Assembly (NCBI RefSeq): GCF_900116905.1
Contig: NZ_FPCG01000001.1
Span: 186,001-250,000 of the forward strand
From: Micrococcus terreus
GTDB lineage: Bacteria > Actinomycetota > Actinomycetes > Actinomycetales > Micrococcaceae
DNA: 64,000 bases
Reading direction: 5' to 3'
The notes below the pieces were generated by a model. The model made no database searches and was not told where the DNA came from. It worked only from the letters and a program-made list of their open reading frames with translations. The position numbers and the translations under genes are program-made. Below are positions 55,658 to 63,612 of this stretch, in pieces (the stretch's first letter is position 1; each line of letters opens with the position of its first letter).

Positions 55658-57135
55658 TGGCGAACTTCACGGCGATCTCCTGGGAGAACGCAGACACGTT
55701 CCACCGTTCGGACGCGCACTATCAGGGGCACACGGCCTGGGCCATGGTGAGTCCCACGACTGGATCGGCCGTCATCGCGGCGGGGCAGCTGCTGGGGCGC
55801 GTGACCGATTCCGCGGCCCTGTTCAACGAGGTCTTCGCGATCTGGACCCAGTTCGAAGATGCCTATGGAGGCTCAGACGCCTCACAGGTCGTCACGGCGA
55901 TGTCCGAAGTGGCCCGCGAACTCGAAGCGTTCCAGTCGGCGACCAAGATGTTCTATGACGGTGTCGTCGAGTATGACGCGGCCGTGCAGAAGCACGATGG
56001 CAAGAAGTCCGACTACGACACGTGGGCGACCGACTGGACCGACCGGTATTCCCAATTCCTGGTTGATCAGGACAGGCCGCTCGACGAGTTCATGACGAAG
56101 TACCGCGTCCCGAAGCTCGAGCTCCACAGCCGCCTGGAGGCAGAGCGAGCAGAGAACGAACCGACCGCACAGAACATCCAGCTGGACATCGCCACGGCAC
56201 GTCAGACGCTGGCCGACACTCTGAACGCGATCGATTTCGACGATCTGACGGATCTGCGTTTCACCATCCACTCCGCTGGGCTGGACAGGGTCGACTCGAC
56301 CGAGGAGATGGAGTTCATGCTGCTGAACAACCATCTGTTCGGGGATCAGCTCTCCGCCGCCGACGCGAAGCGTGTCGCCGCGGAGATCGACATCGAATCC
56401 CTCCCCTACAGCTATATCGACGAGAACGGTGTCAAATGGATCCGGACCAGCTCGGGGGAACTAGTGGTGGTCGGCAGTGCCATGGACCCCAACCTGCAGC
56501 TTCGAACACTGGAAGCTCTCGCGAACGATCCAGCGACGAAGGACATCACCGTTGACCCGGTGGGGGGATCCAGTGACACGGACAGAAACCGCACAGACGG
56601 GTTGTTGACGCTGTCCGAAATCTTCACGGAAACATCGAACTACTACCTCCTGGAACCTGAGATATCGGGCGCAGGCATTGTCTTAGGTACGGCCGGCGGG
56701 CTTGCCGTGGTGGCCTTCACCGTCGTCTCCTGGGGACAAGCGGGAAACCAGCATGCCGCTGTCATGTCGTCATCACACTTTCTGATGACCAACGATCAGA
56801 TCGAGGAGGCAGCGCAGTGGGCGGTTGACCGAGAGATGACAATTACAGGTGTGTCCTTGGCTGCGAGCGTGGCCATTGCATTCATCCCGGGAATTGGAGC
56901 GGTGGCCTCCTTCGGTGCCAATTTCGTCGCAGGGAATGCGATCAGCTTGGCCATGGACGCAGCCTGGGATAACGCGCAGACTGAATCCGAGATGATGCAG
57001 GAAGTTGCTGTGAAGGGTCTGCCGAACGCCTACGATCCCGACGAGCACGCTCGACTGATCGATGAGCGCAACCGGAGGTTCGGCACAGGGGCCGGTGGGG
57101 GAGGCGGTCGACCGATGATGAGGTCCTCCCAGTGA
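55657..57135 (+). CDS. LXG-like type VII cargo candidate with C-terminal hydrophobic domain
   Basis: 492 aa. The N-terminal 200 residues are long helices, as in WXG100/LXG domains, with HTAWAMVSPTTGSAVIAAGQ and conserved-looking TQFEDAY and YDTWATDWTDRY. A middle alpha/beta region (DIESLPYSYIDENGVKWIRT) follows. Two hydrophobic parts (338-360 and about 396-440, rich in small residues: IAFIPGIGAVASFGANFVAG) resemble Gly-zipper membrane-inserting domains. No signal peptide, consistent with type VII export. A pore-forming effector is a hypothesis. The tail is Gly-rich and basic. Confidence 0.5.
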   Translation: MANFTAISWENADTFHRSDAHYQGHTAWAMVSPTTGSAVIAAGQLLGRVTDSAALFNEVFAIWTQFEDAYGGSDASQVVTAMSEVARELEAFQSATKMFYDGVVEYDAAVQKHDGKKSDYDTWATDWTDRYSQFLVDQDRPLDEFMTKYRVPKLELHSRLEAERAENEPTAQNIQLDIATARQTLADTLNAIDFDDLTDLRFTIHSAGLDRVDSTEEMEFMLLNNHLFGDQLSAADAKRVAAEIDIESLPYSYIDENGVKWIRTSSGELVVVGSAMDPNLQLRTLEALANDPATKDITVDPVGGSSDTDRNRTDGLLTLSEIFTETSNYYLLEPEISGAGIVLGTAGGLAVVAFTVVSWGQAGNQHAAVMSSSHFLMTNDQIEEAAQWAVDREMTITGVSLAASVAIAFIPGIGAVASFGANFVAGNAISLAMDAAWDNAQTESEMMQEVAVKGLPNAYDPDEHARLIDERNRRFGTGAGGGGGRPMMRSSQ

Positions 57136-58460
57136 CCACAGGCCAACGGCTGTCCTACATCCCACCAGGCTGGTCAGCTGCATTCACTTCTGGGATGGAC
57201 ATCCTCAAGATGGGTGGTCCCGAAGGAACAGGGATGGTTCCGACCGTCACTATCCGTCGGTGGTCGGACCTGATGCCCGGTCAGCCTCAGGTGGATCCAC
57301 GCCAGGCGATTGACGATGGAGTTCTCCTCGCCACCGACCGTTGGGTGGGTGATGAATGGTTCGGGCTGCGCTTCGTGATGCTGACCCCTCTCCTGGGTGG
57401 GATGTCCGCAGCGGTGGTGCGCTGGTTGCTGTGGCCTACCGCAGAGCCCGACGGGGTCGATCCTGACGAGTCTGTACCAGTGCTGGATGTTGTCGGGACG
57501 TGCAGTCTGAGGCTGTACTCCTCGTGCCGGGAGCTGATGGACATGGTGGTGGCCGGTATCCCTTCTGACTGGGGTCCGGCCACTGTTGCCGCTGCCGCAG
57601 ACGACGGGTTCGCCCAAGCCGTCCGAGCGGCGCAGAACGCTCCTCGGCTTCGGTCTGAACCCGGTCCATGGGGTTACTGGCCACTCACGGATGTCTCATC
57701 CACCACCTGGAGTCGACTTGCCGACATGAATGCGGACGAATGGAGGAGCGGACCGGAGGACCTGCGCAAGGATCTCCTCGATCTCGAGTTCATCGACGAT
57801 ACGGGGGAGCTCACCACCCGCGGCAACATCGCTAGGCACATCCGATCCCGGGAAGCAATGCGCACTCACCTGGATGTGTGGACCGCGAACAGGCATGCGC
57901 GGCCACTGCTGATCGAGCATCGTGGCCTTTGCGCAGTGGTCCGCGCGGCCCCGGCAGGACCTGTGGACCCCGGGCCCCGACTTAACGACTCCCCGCGGAC
58001 GTCCCTAGGGCTCATGCCCGCTGAAAGCGTCGCGGAGATGATCTGTCTCGGCCTGCGCACCAGCACTCGGACCATGCAGGTGCCCGCGTCAGAGCCGGTC
58101 CACCTGGAGACTCTGGTGACCCACGTCCTCAATGGACCCGGAGCCGAAGTCGAGGGGACCATGCTCACCTCGATGCGCCAGGCCAGTGCCGCAGTCCCTT
58201 GGACCCTGTGGAGACTCAGTCAGGACGCCGTGCGCAGCACACCACACGACACAGCCGGCGCACCGTTGAGCTTCACGATCCTGGACGCCGGTCCCGCCGG
58301 GGTTTTCCGGCTGTTCAGGCCTGAGGAGCCAACAGAGCAGGAGGACCATGTGGTGCTGGCGCCATGGCCCGGCAGCGAAGTCCTGGCCAGTCTTCTGGAA
58401 TTCTTCGGATGTCCCGGCCCCCCCGCCCAGCGAACCGCAGAGTCGAATCGCATGAGGTGA
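57132..58460 (+). CDS. DUF1795/LpqN-like + EspG-like fusion protein of LXG operon
   Basis: 442 aa, soluble, GTG start overlapping the upstream stop (GTGA). Residues 1-150 (LSYIPPGWSAAF...VRWLLWP...CSLRLYSS) match the 150-aa protein at 38795. Residues 175-430 (FIDDTGELTTRGNIARHIRS, HLDVWTANRHARPLLIEHRG, LGLMPAESVAEMICLGL, VPWTLWRLSQDA, VVLAPWPGSEVLASLLEFF) match the 324-aa protein at 39247. EspG-like and DcrB-like folds are chaperones of secreted membrane-active proteins, so a chaperone or immunity role for the LXG-like partner is proposed. Confidence 0.5.
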   Translation: MTTGQRLSYIPPGWSAAFTSGMDILKMGGPEGTGMVPTVTIRRWSDLMPGQPQVDPRQAIDDGVLLATDRWVGDEWFGLRFVMLTPLLGGMSAAVVRWLLWPTAEPDGVDPDESVPVLDVVGTCSLRLYSSCRELMDMVVAGIPSDWGPATVAAAADDGFAQAVRAAQNAPRLRSEPGPWGYWPLTDVSSTTWSRLADMNADEWRSGPEDLRKDLLDLEFIDDTGELTTRGNIARHIRSREAMRTHLDVWTANRHARPLLIEHRGLCAVVRAAPAGPVDPGPRLNDSPRTSLGLMPAESVAEMICLGLRTSTRTMQVPASEPVHLETLVTHVLNGPGAEVEGTMLTSMRQASAAVPWTLWRLSQDAVRSTPHDTAGAPLSFTILDAGPAGVFRLFRPEEPTEQEDHVVLAPWPGSEVLASLLEFFGCPGPPAQRTAESNRMR

Positions 58461-58462
58461 CC

Positions 58463-58477
58463 GGCCGTCGTCGGGAA
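58463..58477 (+). repeat. Dispersed 15-mer GGCCGTCGTCGGGAA, copy 4
   Basis: Exact intergenic copy, 3 nt after the operon stop and 10 nt before repeat E. Confidence 0.6.
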
Positions 58478-58487
58478 TCCTGAACAC

Positions 58488-58544
58488 GATCACGCCAACT
58501 GCGGTTCCGCTCGGCGAGTCGCACCAGTTGGCGTGCACGTGATC
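58488..58544 (+). repeat. Diverged relative (57 bp) of the 63-bp repeat, copy E; hairpin
   Basis: Begins GATCACGCC and ends GTGCACGTGATC with the core-like GCTCGGCGAGTC. The arms CACGCCAACTG and CAGTTGGCGTG are perfectly complementary over 11 bp. It lies between convergent genes and would serve as a bidirectional terminator. Confidence 0.65.
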
Positions 58545-58574
58545 AGTGGGGGAGTGGGTCCGGAGCGCCCAGCA

Positions 58575-59828
58575 TCAGCGGGAGAGGGAGTCGCGGGTGC
58601 GCCCGACGGCGTCACGCACCACAGCACGCAGCGGCGCCGTGGGATCGGGCAGGGCAGGCAGATCGATCCCTGCCCCGACGGCCTGAGCGGCCTGGCGCAC
58701 CGTCTGCGCCGCGACCTGGCGCTGACGTGCCGCCGCACCGCCGGACTCCAGCATGGCGTGGATCCCGTCCAGCTCCGCCGAACAGCCCAGCCGCTCGGCC
58801 ACCGGTGCCAGACGCTCCAGCTCGGCGCGCAGGTGGTCCGAGACCAACTGCTCCTCACCGTTCGCGTCCAGGATGATGATGGCCTCCAACCCGTACCGGG
58901 CCGCGCGCCACTTGTTCTCCTGCACATGCCACGGCGGCATGGTGGGGATGCTCCCGCCCGCCTCCAGGGTGTCGCTGAAGTCCTGCACCAGGCACTGGGT
59001 CAGGGCGACGATGGAGCCGATCTCCTCCACTGTGGCCATGCCGTCGCACATGCGCATCTCCACAGTGCCCAGCCGCGGCACCGCGCGCACATCCCACCGG
59101 CACTCGGTCACGTCATCGATCACGCCGGTGTGCATCAGGTCCGCCACACAGGACTCGAACCCGGACCAGTCCTGGAACTGGAACGGCAGCCCCGCCGTGG
59201 GCAGCTGCTGGAACATCAGGGTGCGCTGGGACTGGTACCCGGTGTCCGCACCTGCCCAGAACGGGCTGGAGGCCGAGAGCGCCAGGACGTGCGGGAAGTA
59301 GTTGACCAGACCGTCCACCACGGGCATCGCCTTGCGGACGTCATCCAGACCCACGTGCACGTGGACCCCGTAGATCACCATCTGCCGGCCCCACCACTGG
59401 GTGCGGTCGATCATCTTGCCGTAGCGGTCCTTCTCGGTGACCGGCTCGTCCGTGGGCAGCGCGAAGGGATGCGAACCCTGCGAGTACAGCTCCAGGCCCA
59501 GCGGGTCCGTCACCGCCTGCACCTCACGGGCCACTGCGCGCAGCTGCTCCACGCCCTCATCCACCCGGTGGCAGACCCCCGTGACCAGCTCCACCGTGTT
59601 CTGCAGCAGCTCCTGGGTGATCCGCGGGTGGTCCGTGCCCGGGGCCAGGCCGGCATTGCGGGCCACCTCCCCGAGCACCGTGTCCGCGTCCGAGCGCAGT
59701 GCCCCGGTCCCGGCGTCCACCAGGGCCAGCTCCCATTCCAATCCCAGGGTGGACTGCTCAGAGGGGGCGAAGGGCAGGTGCAGCGTCACGCGGGGCTCCA
59801 GAAGGACGAGGGGCAGAGACGCGTTCAT
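58575..59828 (-). CDS. Carboxylate-amine ligase / glutamate-cysteine ligase-like (YbdK family)
   Basis: 417 aa: LGLEWELALVDAGTGALRSD at the N-terminus, ELLQNTVELVTGVC, the metal/ATP-binding GVHVHVGLDD, RTLMFQQLPTAGLPF, GTVEMRMCDGMATVEE and HVQENKWRAARYGL, all hallmarks of the GCS2 family. Forms a gamma-glutamyl or other amide bond with ATP; in actinobacteria such enzymes contribute to thiol or ergothioneine-like metabolism, the substrate being unproven. ATG 59828 is chosen because homology starts there. Convergent with the LXG operon. Confidence 0.88.
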   Translation of the reverse strand: MNASLPLVLLEPRVTLHLPFAPSEQSTLGLEWELALVDAGTGALRSDADTVLGEVARNAGLAPGTDHPRITQELLQNTVELVTGVCHRVDEGVEQLRAVAREVQAVTDPLGLELYSQGSHPFALPTDEPVTEKDRYGKMIDRTQWWGRQMVIYGVHVHVGLDDVRKAMPVVDGLVNYFPHVLALSASSPFWAGADTGYQSQRTLMFQQLPTAGLPFQFQDWSGFESCVADLMHTGVIDDVTECRWDVRAVPRLGTVEMRMCDGMATVEEIGSIVALTQCLVQDFSDTLEAGGSIPTMPPWHVQENKWRAARYGLEAIIILDANGEEQLVSDHLRAELERLAPVAERLGCSAELDGIHAMLESGGAAARQRQVAAQTVRQAAQAVGAGIDLPALPDPTAPLRAVVRDAVGRTRDSLSR

Positions 59829-59876
59829 CCTACGGTCCCTGCCGCCGCCTGCGGCGAGGTGATGCGGGAGGTGAGA

Positions 59877-59890
59877 GGCCGTCGTCGGGA
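59877..59890 (+). repeat. Dispersed motif, 14-bp copy GGCCGTCGTCGGGA
   Basis: Intergenic copy in the divergent gap before the AarF/UbiB gene; lacks the final A. Confidence 0.5.
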
Positions 59891-59935
59891 CGAAGGAGGC
59901 GTGGCGGAGGCGGACACAGCCCCCGGGGCAGCACG

Positions 59936-59941
59936 TAGTGT
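59936..59941 (+). promoter_or_regulatory. Possible -10 box (TAGTGT) for AarF/UbiB gene
   Basis: TAGTGT 38 nt before the ATG, which is preceded by AAGGAG. Confidence 0.4.
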
Positions 59942-59979
59942 GGAGAACGGCACCTGACCCGGAAGGAGCCCCACACCCC

Positions 59980-61638
59980 ATGTTCCAGGAACGCGCCGTC
60001 CGCTACCGGCAGATCGTGGAGATCCTGCTGCGCCATGGACTCGGCTATCTGGTGGGCAACGCGCCCCTGCCCCGGCTCAAGCCGTTCGAGGCGCTCAAGG
60101 CCGAGGCCAACCGTGAGAAGTACAGCCCCCAGGAGCACCTGCGCCTGGCCCTGGAGGAGATGGGTCCGGTGGCGGTCAAGCTCGGGCAGACCCTGGCCAC
60201 CCGTGAGGACCTGACCCCGGAGAGCTACCGCCGCGAACTGGCCAAGCTGCAGGACAGCACCGCCCCCGTGGACGGGGAGACGATCGTGCAGGTGGTCGAG
60301 TCCGAACTCGGCGCCGGCGTGGACACCCTCTTCGCCCGGTTCGACCGGACCCCGTTGGCCAGCGCCTCCCTGGGGCAGGCCCACGCCGCCGTGCTGCAGG
60401 ACGGCCGCGAAGTGGTCCTGAAGATCCGCCGCCCCGGCGTGGTGGACCAGGTGGAGCAGGACCTGGAGATCCTGCAGAACCTGGCCGCCACGGCCTCGCG
60501 CAGTTCACGCACCCTGGCCACCGTGGACCTGGTGGGCCTGACCGACGAGTTCGCCACCACCCTGCGCTCCGAGCTGGACTACCTCAAAGAGGGACGCAGC
60601 GCCGAGCAGTTCGCCCAGAACTTCGCCGGCAACCCAGCCCTGCGCATCCCGGCCGTGCACTGGGAGAGCACCACCTCGCGCGTGCTGACCATGGAGCGTG
60701 TGGGCGGGATCAAGATCGACGACGTGGCCGCCCTGGACGCCGCGGGGATCGACCGTCCCGCGCTCGCCGTCCGTGCCACGCAGATGATCGCCCAGATGAT
60801 CTTCGAGGACGGCTACTTCCACGCCGACCCGCACCCCGGCAACCTCTTCGTGGAGGAGGACGGGCGGATCGCGCTGATCGACTTCGGCATGGTCGGCACC
60901 CTGGACGCCCAGCTGCGCACGGACCTGGGCACCCTGCTGGGGGCCGTGGTGCGCAAGAGTCCGCGGAGGATCGCCCACGCCCTGGTGGAAGTGGCCCCGG
61001 GCCGTCAGCCGGTGGACATGGCCGCGCTCACCCGGAACATCGGGCCGATCGTGAACCTGTACGCCGGCAAGACGCTCGCCGAGTTCAAGATGGGCCCGCT
61101 GCTGATGCGCGTGTTCGGCGTGCTGCGCCGGCACCACCTGCAGCTGCCCCGCGAGATCGCCCTGCTGCTGCGCATGATCATGATGGCCGAGGGCATGGGC
61201 GTCACCCTGGACCAGGACTTCCAGCTCGGCACCGTGCTCAGCCCCTATGTGCGCGCCATGCTGATGGACCGCTACGCCCCCACCGCCGTCATGCGCCGCC
61301 TGGCCGAGACCGGCACCGGGCTACTGGAGCTGGCCGATGACCTGCCCGAGCAGTTCCGCCGCCTGCAGACCATGCTGGACACCGGCGGCCCCGAGGTCCA
61401 CCTCCGCGCCGACGAGTTCGAACCGCTCGTGGACCGGGTGGGCGTGGCCGGACAGCGCTTCGGCGCCGCTCTGATCGGTGCGGCGATCGTCCGTGGCATG
61501 ACCCAGGTGGCCACAGCGGAGCCGGAACGACGACGGCGCTGGCACCTTCCAGCCCTGGGCACCGGCTTGGCCGCCACCACGGTCTACAGCGGGTACCTGG
61601 GCTGGCTGGACTACCGACGCCGCCGCGCCGCGCGCTGA
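59980..61638 (+). CDS. AarF/UbiB family atypical kinase (ABC1)
   Basis: 552 aa. ABC1 blocks: MGPVAVKLGQTLATREDLTP (KxGQ motif), APLASASLGQAHAA-type Ala-rich loop in LASASLGQAHAAVL, VVLKIRRPG (ATP lysine), DYFHADPHPGN-type motif as GYFHADPHPGNLFV and LIDFGMVG (metal Asp). A membrane-targeting C-terminus with hydrophobic segments follows (GAALIGAAIVRGM, GTGLAATTVYSGYLGWL). Supports isoprenoid quinone or lipid metabolism; in this group the quinone would be menaquinone. AAGGAG ribosome site. Confidence 0.92.
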   Translation: MFQERAVRYRQIVEILLRHGLGYLVGNAPLPRLKPFEALKAEANREKYSPQEHLRLALEEMGPVAVKLGQTLATREDLTPESYRRELAKLQDSTAPVDGETIVQVVESELGAGVDTLFARFDRTPLASASLGQAHAAVLQDGREVVLKIRRPGVVDQVEQDLEILQNLAATASRSSRTLATVDLVGLTDEFATTLRSELDYLKEGRSAEQFAQNFAGNPALRIPAVHWESTTSRVLTMERVGGIKIDDVAALDAAGIDRPALAVRATQMIAQMIFEDGYFHADPHPGNLFVEEDGRIALIDFGMVGTLDAQLRTDLGTLLGAVVRKSPRRIAHALVEVAPGRQPVDMAALTRNIGPIVNLYAGKTLAEFKMGPLLMRVFGVLRRHHLQLPREIALLLRMIMMAEGMGVTLDQDFQLGTVLSPYVRAMLMDRYAPTAVMRRLAETGTGLLELADDLPEQFRRLQTMLDTGGPEVHLRADEFEPLVDRVGVAGQRFGAALIGAAIVRGMTQVATAEPERRRRWHLPALGTGLAATTVYSGYLGWLDYRRRRAAR

Positions 61639-61660
61639 GCCGGCTGCCAGCGAGCGGACC

Positions 61661-61666
61661 TAGCAT
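61661..61666 (+). promoter_or_regulatory. -10 box TAGCAT, leaderless nagZ-like start
   Basis: TAGCAT ends 6 nt before the GTG at 61673, separated by GGGGGC, the same spacer as before tsaD. Confidence 0.5.
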
Positions 61667-61672
61667 GGGGGC

Positions 61673-63442
61673 GTGACTCTGCCCCGCACTCGTGTGCTCT
61701 CCGCCCTCTCCCTGTCCACCCTGCTGCTGCTCACCGGCTGCACCGCACCGGGCGGGCAGAGTCCGTCCACCTCGGTGACCGGGGGGACCGGAAGCGCTGG
61801 GCAGAGTGGTGAGGGGCCGTCGTCGGGAAGCCTTGAGGAGGAGCCTCAGACCGAGCTGGAGCGTCTGCTGGCGGCCGGGCCGGACGAGGAGCTGCGCTCG
61901 CGGGCCGCTGAGGCCGTGGCGCAGATGAGCCTGGACCAGAAGGCCGGCCAGGTGCTGGTGGGCCAGCTCGGCGCCGCCGGGACGAGCCCGGAGGAGCTGG
62001 AGCGGCTGCACCTGGGCGGGGTGATCGTGATGGGCGACGCCGTCCCCACCTCTGGGGGAGAGGCTGATCTGGAGGCGCTCTCGGCCGAGCTGACCGCTGT
62101 TCAGGAGGCGCTGCAGGCCGGGCGTGACTGGTCCGGCGTGGTGGCCGTGGACCAGGAGGGTGGACTCGTGGCCCGGGTGAAGGCCCCGCTGACCGAGTGG
62201 CCCACCCCGATGAGCTACGGGGCGGCGCCGGCCGGTGCAGGGGAGGACGCCGAGCCTGGTGCGACCGCCGAGCTGACGCGAGACGGGCACCGGCTGATGG
62301 GCGCCGAGCTGGCCGAGCTGGGGTTCACCGTGGACTTCGCCCCAAGTGTGGACGTGACCGTGGGGGCGGCGGATCCGGCGATCGGGGCCCGGTCCTTCTC
62401 CTCCGACCCGGAGGCGGTGGCGGCGCTGGGTGCCGCCGGACAGCAGGGGCTGCTGCAGGCCGGTGTGCTCGCCTCGCCCAAGCACTTCCCCGGGCACGGC
62501 TCCGTGGAGGACGACTCCCACGTGACCATGCCGGAGCAGGTCCAGAGCGTGGACGAGCTGCTGAGCCGGGACTGGGCTCCCTTCCAAGATCTGATCGCCG
62601 CGAGCCACCGTGAGGAGCAGTACGCCCCGATGATGATGATGGGGCACCTGGATGTCCCGGAGCTGGACCCGGGCGTCCCCAGTTCGGTGTCGTCGGCGGC
62701 GTACCAGGCGCTGCGCGGACTGGGCGACGCCGACTACGACGGCGTGGTGGTGACCGACGCGCTGAACATGGGTGCCCTGGTGGAGCGGTTCGGTCCGAAC
62801 GAGGCACCGGTGCGGGCGCTCGCCGCCGGCGCAGACCTGCTGCTGATGCCCTCGAACGTGGTGGGAGCGCACGGCGCCCTGGTGTCCGCTGTGCAGGACG
62901 GAGAGGTGCCGGAGGAACGGCTGACCGAGGCGGCCGAGCGCGTGGTGACCATGCTGATGTGGCGAGATGCCGTGGCCGGTGAGGTGGCGTCGTCGGGACC
63001 TGATGAGGCGGCCAGGGCGGACCAGGGCGCCGATGCCGCTGGGGTGAGCGAGCAGGTCTCCGCCTCGGCGATCACCGTGGTGGACGGGGTGTGCGGTGAG
63101 TCGATGGTGACCGACTCCCTGCAGATCCGCGGGGGAGACGAGACCGACCGGATGCGGCTGGCCGATGCCGCGCAGGAGGCGGGGCTGACGCTCGGCTCCG
63201 GCCCGGTGGTGACCCTGGTGGGCTCGGCGCGCGGGGCTGCCCACGGGGACGTGGTGGTGGCTCTGGACGCCCCGTTCGGTCTGGCGGAGTCCCGCGCGTC
63301 CGAGGACGGTGCCCTGGTGGCCCTGTACGGGCGGACCCCCGGAGCGTTCGCCGCGCTGGTGGACGTGCTGACGGGTGAGGCTGAGGCGCCGGGTGCCCTG
63401 CCGGTGCAGGTCGGCGACTGGCCCGCCGGCACCGGCTGCTGA
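61673..63442 (+). CDS. nagZ: Beta-N-acetylhexosaminidase lipoprotein, GH3 (NagZ-like)
   Basis: 589 aa: lipobox LLTGC, a Ser/Gly/Glu linker, then the GH3 barrel with VVAVDQEGGLVARVK, FTVDFAPSVDVTV, the NagZ catalytic loop SPKHFPGHGSVEDDSH (His and Asp) and the nucleophile region GVVVTDALNMGAL. A second smaller domain (from about residue 440) is divergent. It cleaves GlcNAc from muropeptides outside the membrane. An exact 15-mer copy sits in the linker and a shortened one at 62989 in the interdomain linker. Likely leaderless. Confidence 0.9.
   Translation: MTLPRTRVLSALSLSTLLLLTGCTAPGGQSPSTSVTGGTGSAGQSGEGPSSGSLEEEPQTELERLLAAGPDEELRSRAAEAVAQMSLDQKAGQVLVGQLGAAGTSPEELERLHLGGVIVMGDAVPTSGGEADLEALSAELTAVQEALQAGRDWSGVVAVDQEGGLVARVKAPLTEWPTPMSYGAAPAGAGEDAEPGATAELTRDGHRLMGAELAELGFTVDFAPSVDVTVGAADPAIGARSFSSDPEAVAALGAAGQQGLLQAGVLASPKHFPGHGSVEDDSHVTMPEQVQSVDELLSRDWAPFQDLIAASHREEQYAPMMMMGHLDVPELDPGVPSSVSSAAYQALRGLGDADYDGVVVTDALNMGALVERFGPNEAPVRALAAGADLLLMPSNVVGAHGALVSAVQDGEVPEERLTEAAERVVTMLMWRDAVAGEVASSGPDEAARADQGADAAGVSEQVSASAITVVDGVCGESMVTDSLQIRGGDETDRMRLADAAQEAGLTLGSGPVVTLVGSARGAAHGDVVVALDAPFGLAESRASEDGALVALYGRTPGAFAALVDVLTGEAEAPGALPVQVGDWPAGTGC
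61815..61829 (+). repeat. Dispersed 15-mer GGCCGTCGTCGGGAA, copy 5
   Basis: Exact copy in the NagZ linker, in the frame Gly-Pro-Ser-Ser-Gly-Ser, a reading different from copies 1 and 2. Confidence 0.6.
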
Positions 63443-63529
63443 TGAGCCGCCGCGCTGACACCGTGCGGTGCCGGGTGCCGGTGCGGTGCTGGGATGGGAC
63501 GTGCTGGACGGCAGAGCCATCCGAACCGT

Positions 63530-63550
63530 GATGCACCGTCCCGGTGCATC
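63530..63550. terminator. 9-bp hairpin between convergent genes
   Basis: GATGCACCG-TCC-CGGTGCATC, perfect 9-bp arms and a 3-nt loop, in the 170-bp gap between the nagZ and crp-type stop codons. A bidirectional terminator is likely. Confidence 0.6.
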
Positions 63551-63612
63551 CTCCCGCGGGCGGCACACCCTCATGGGGCACGAGTGCCGGGGCCGGGCGT
63601 CCCGCAGCGGAC

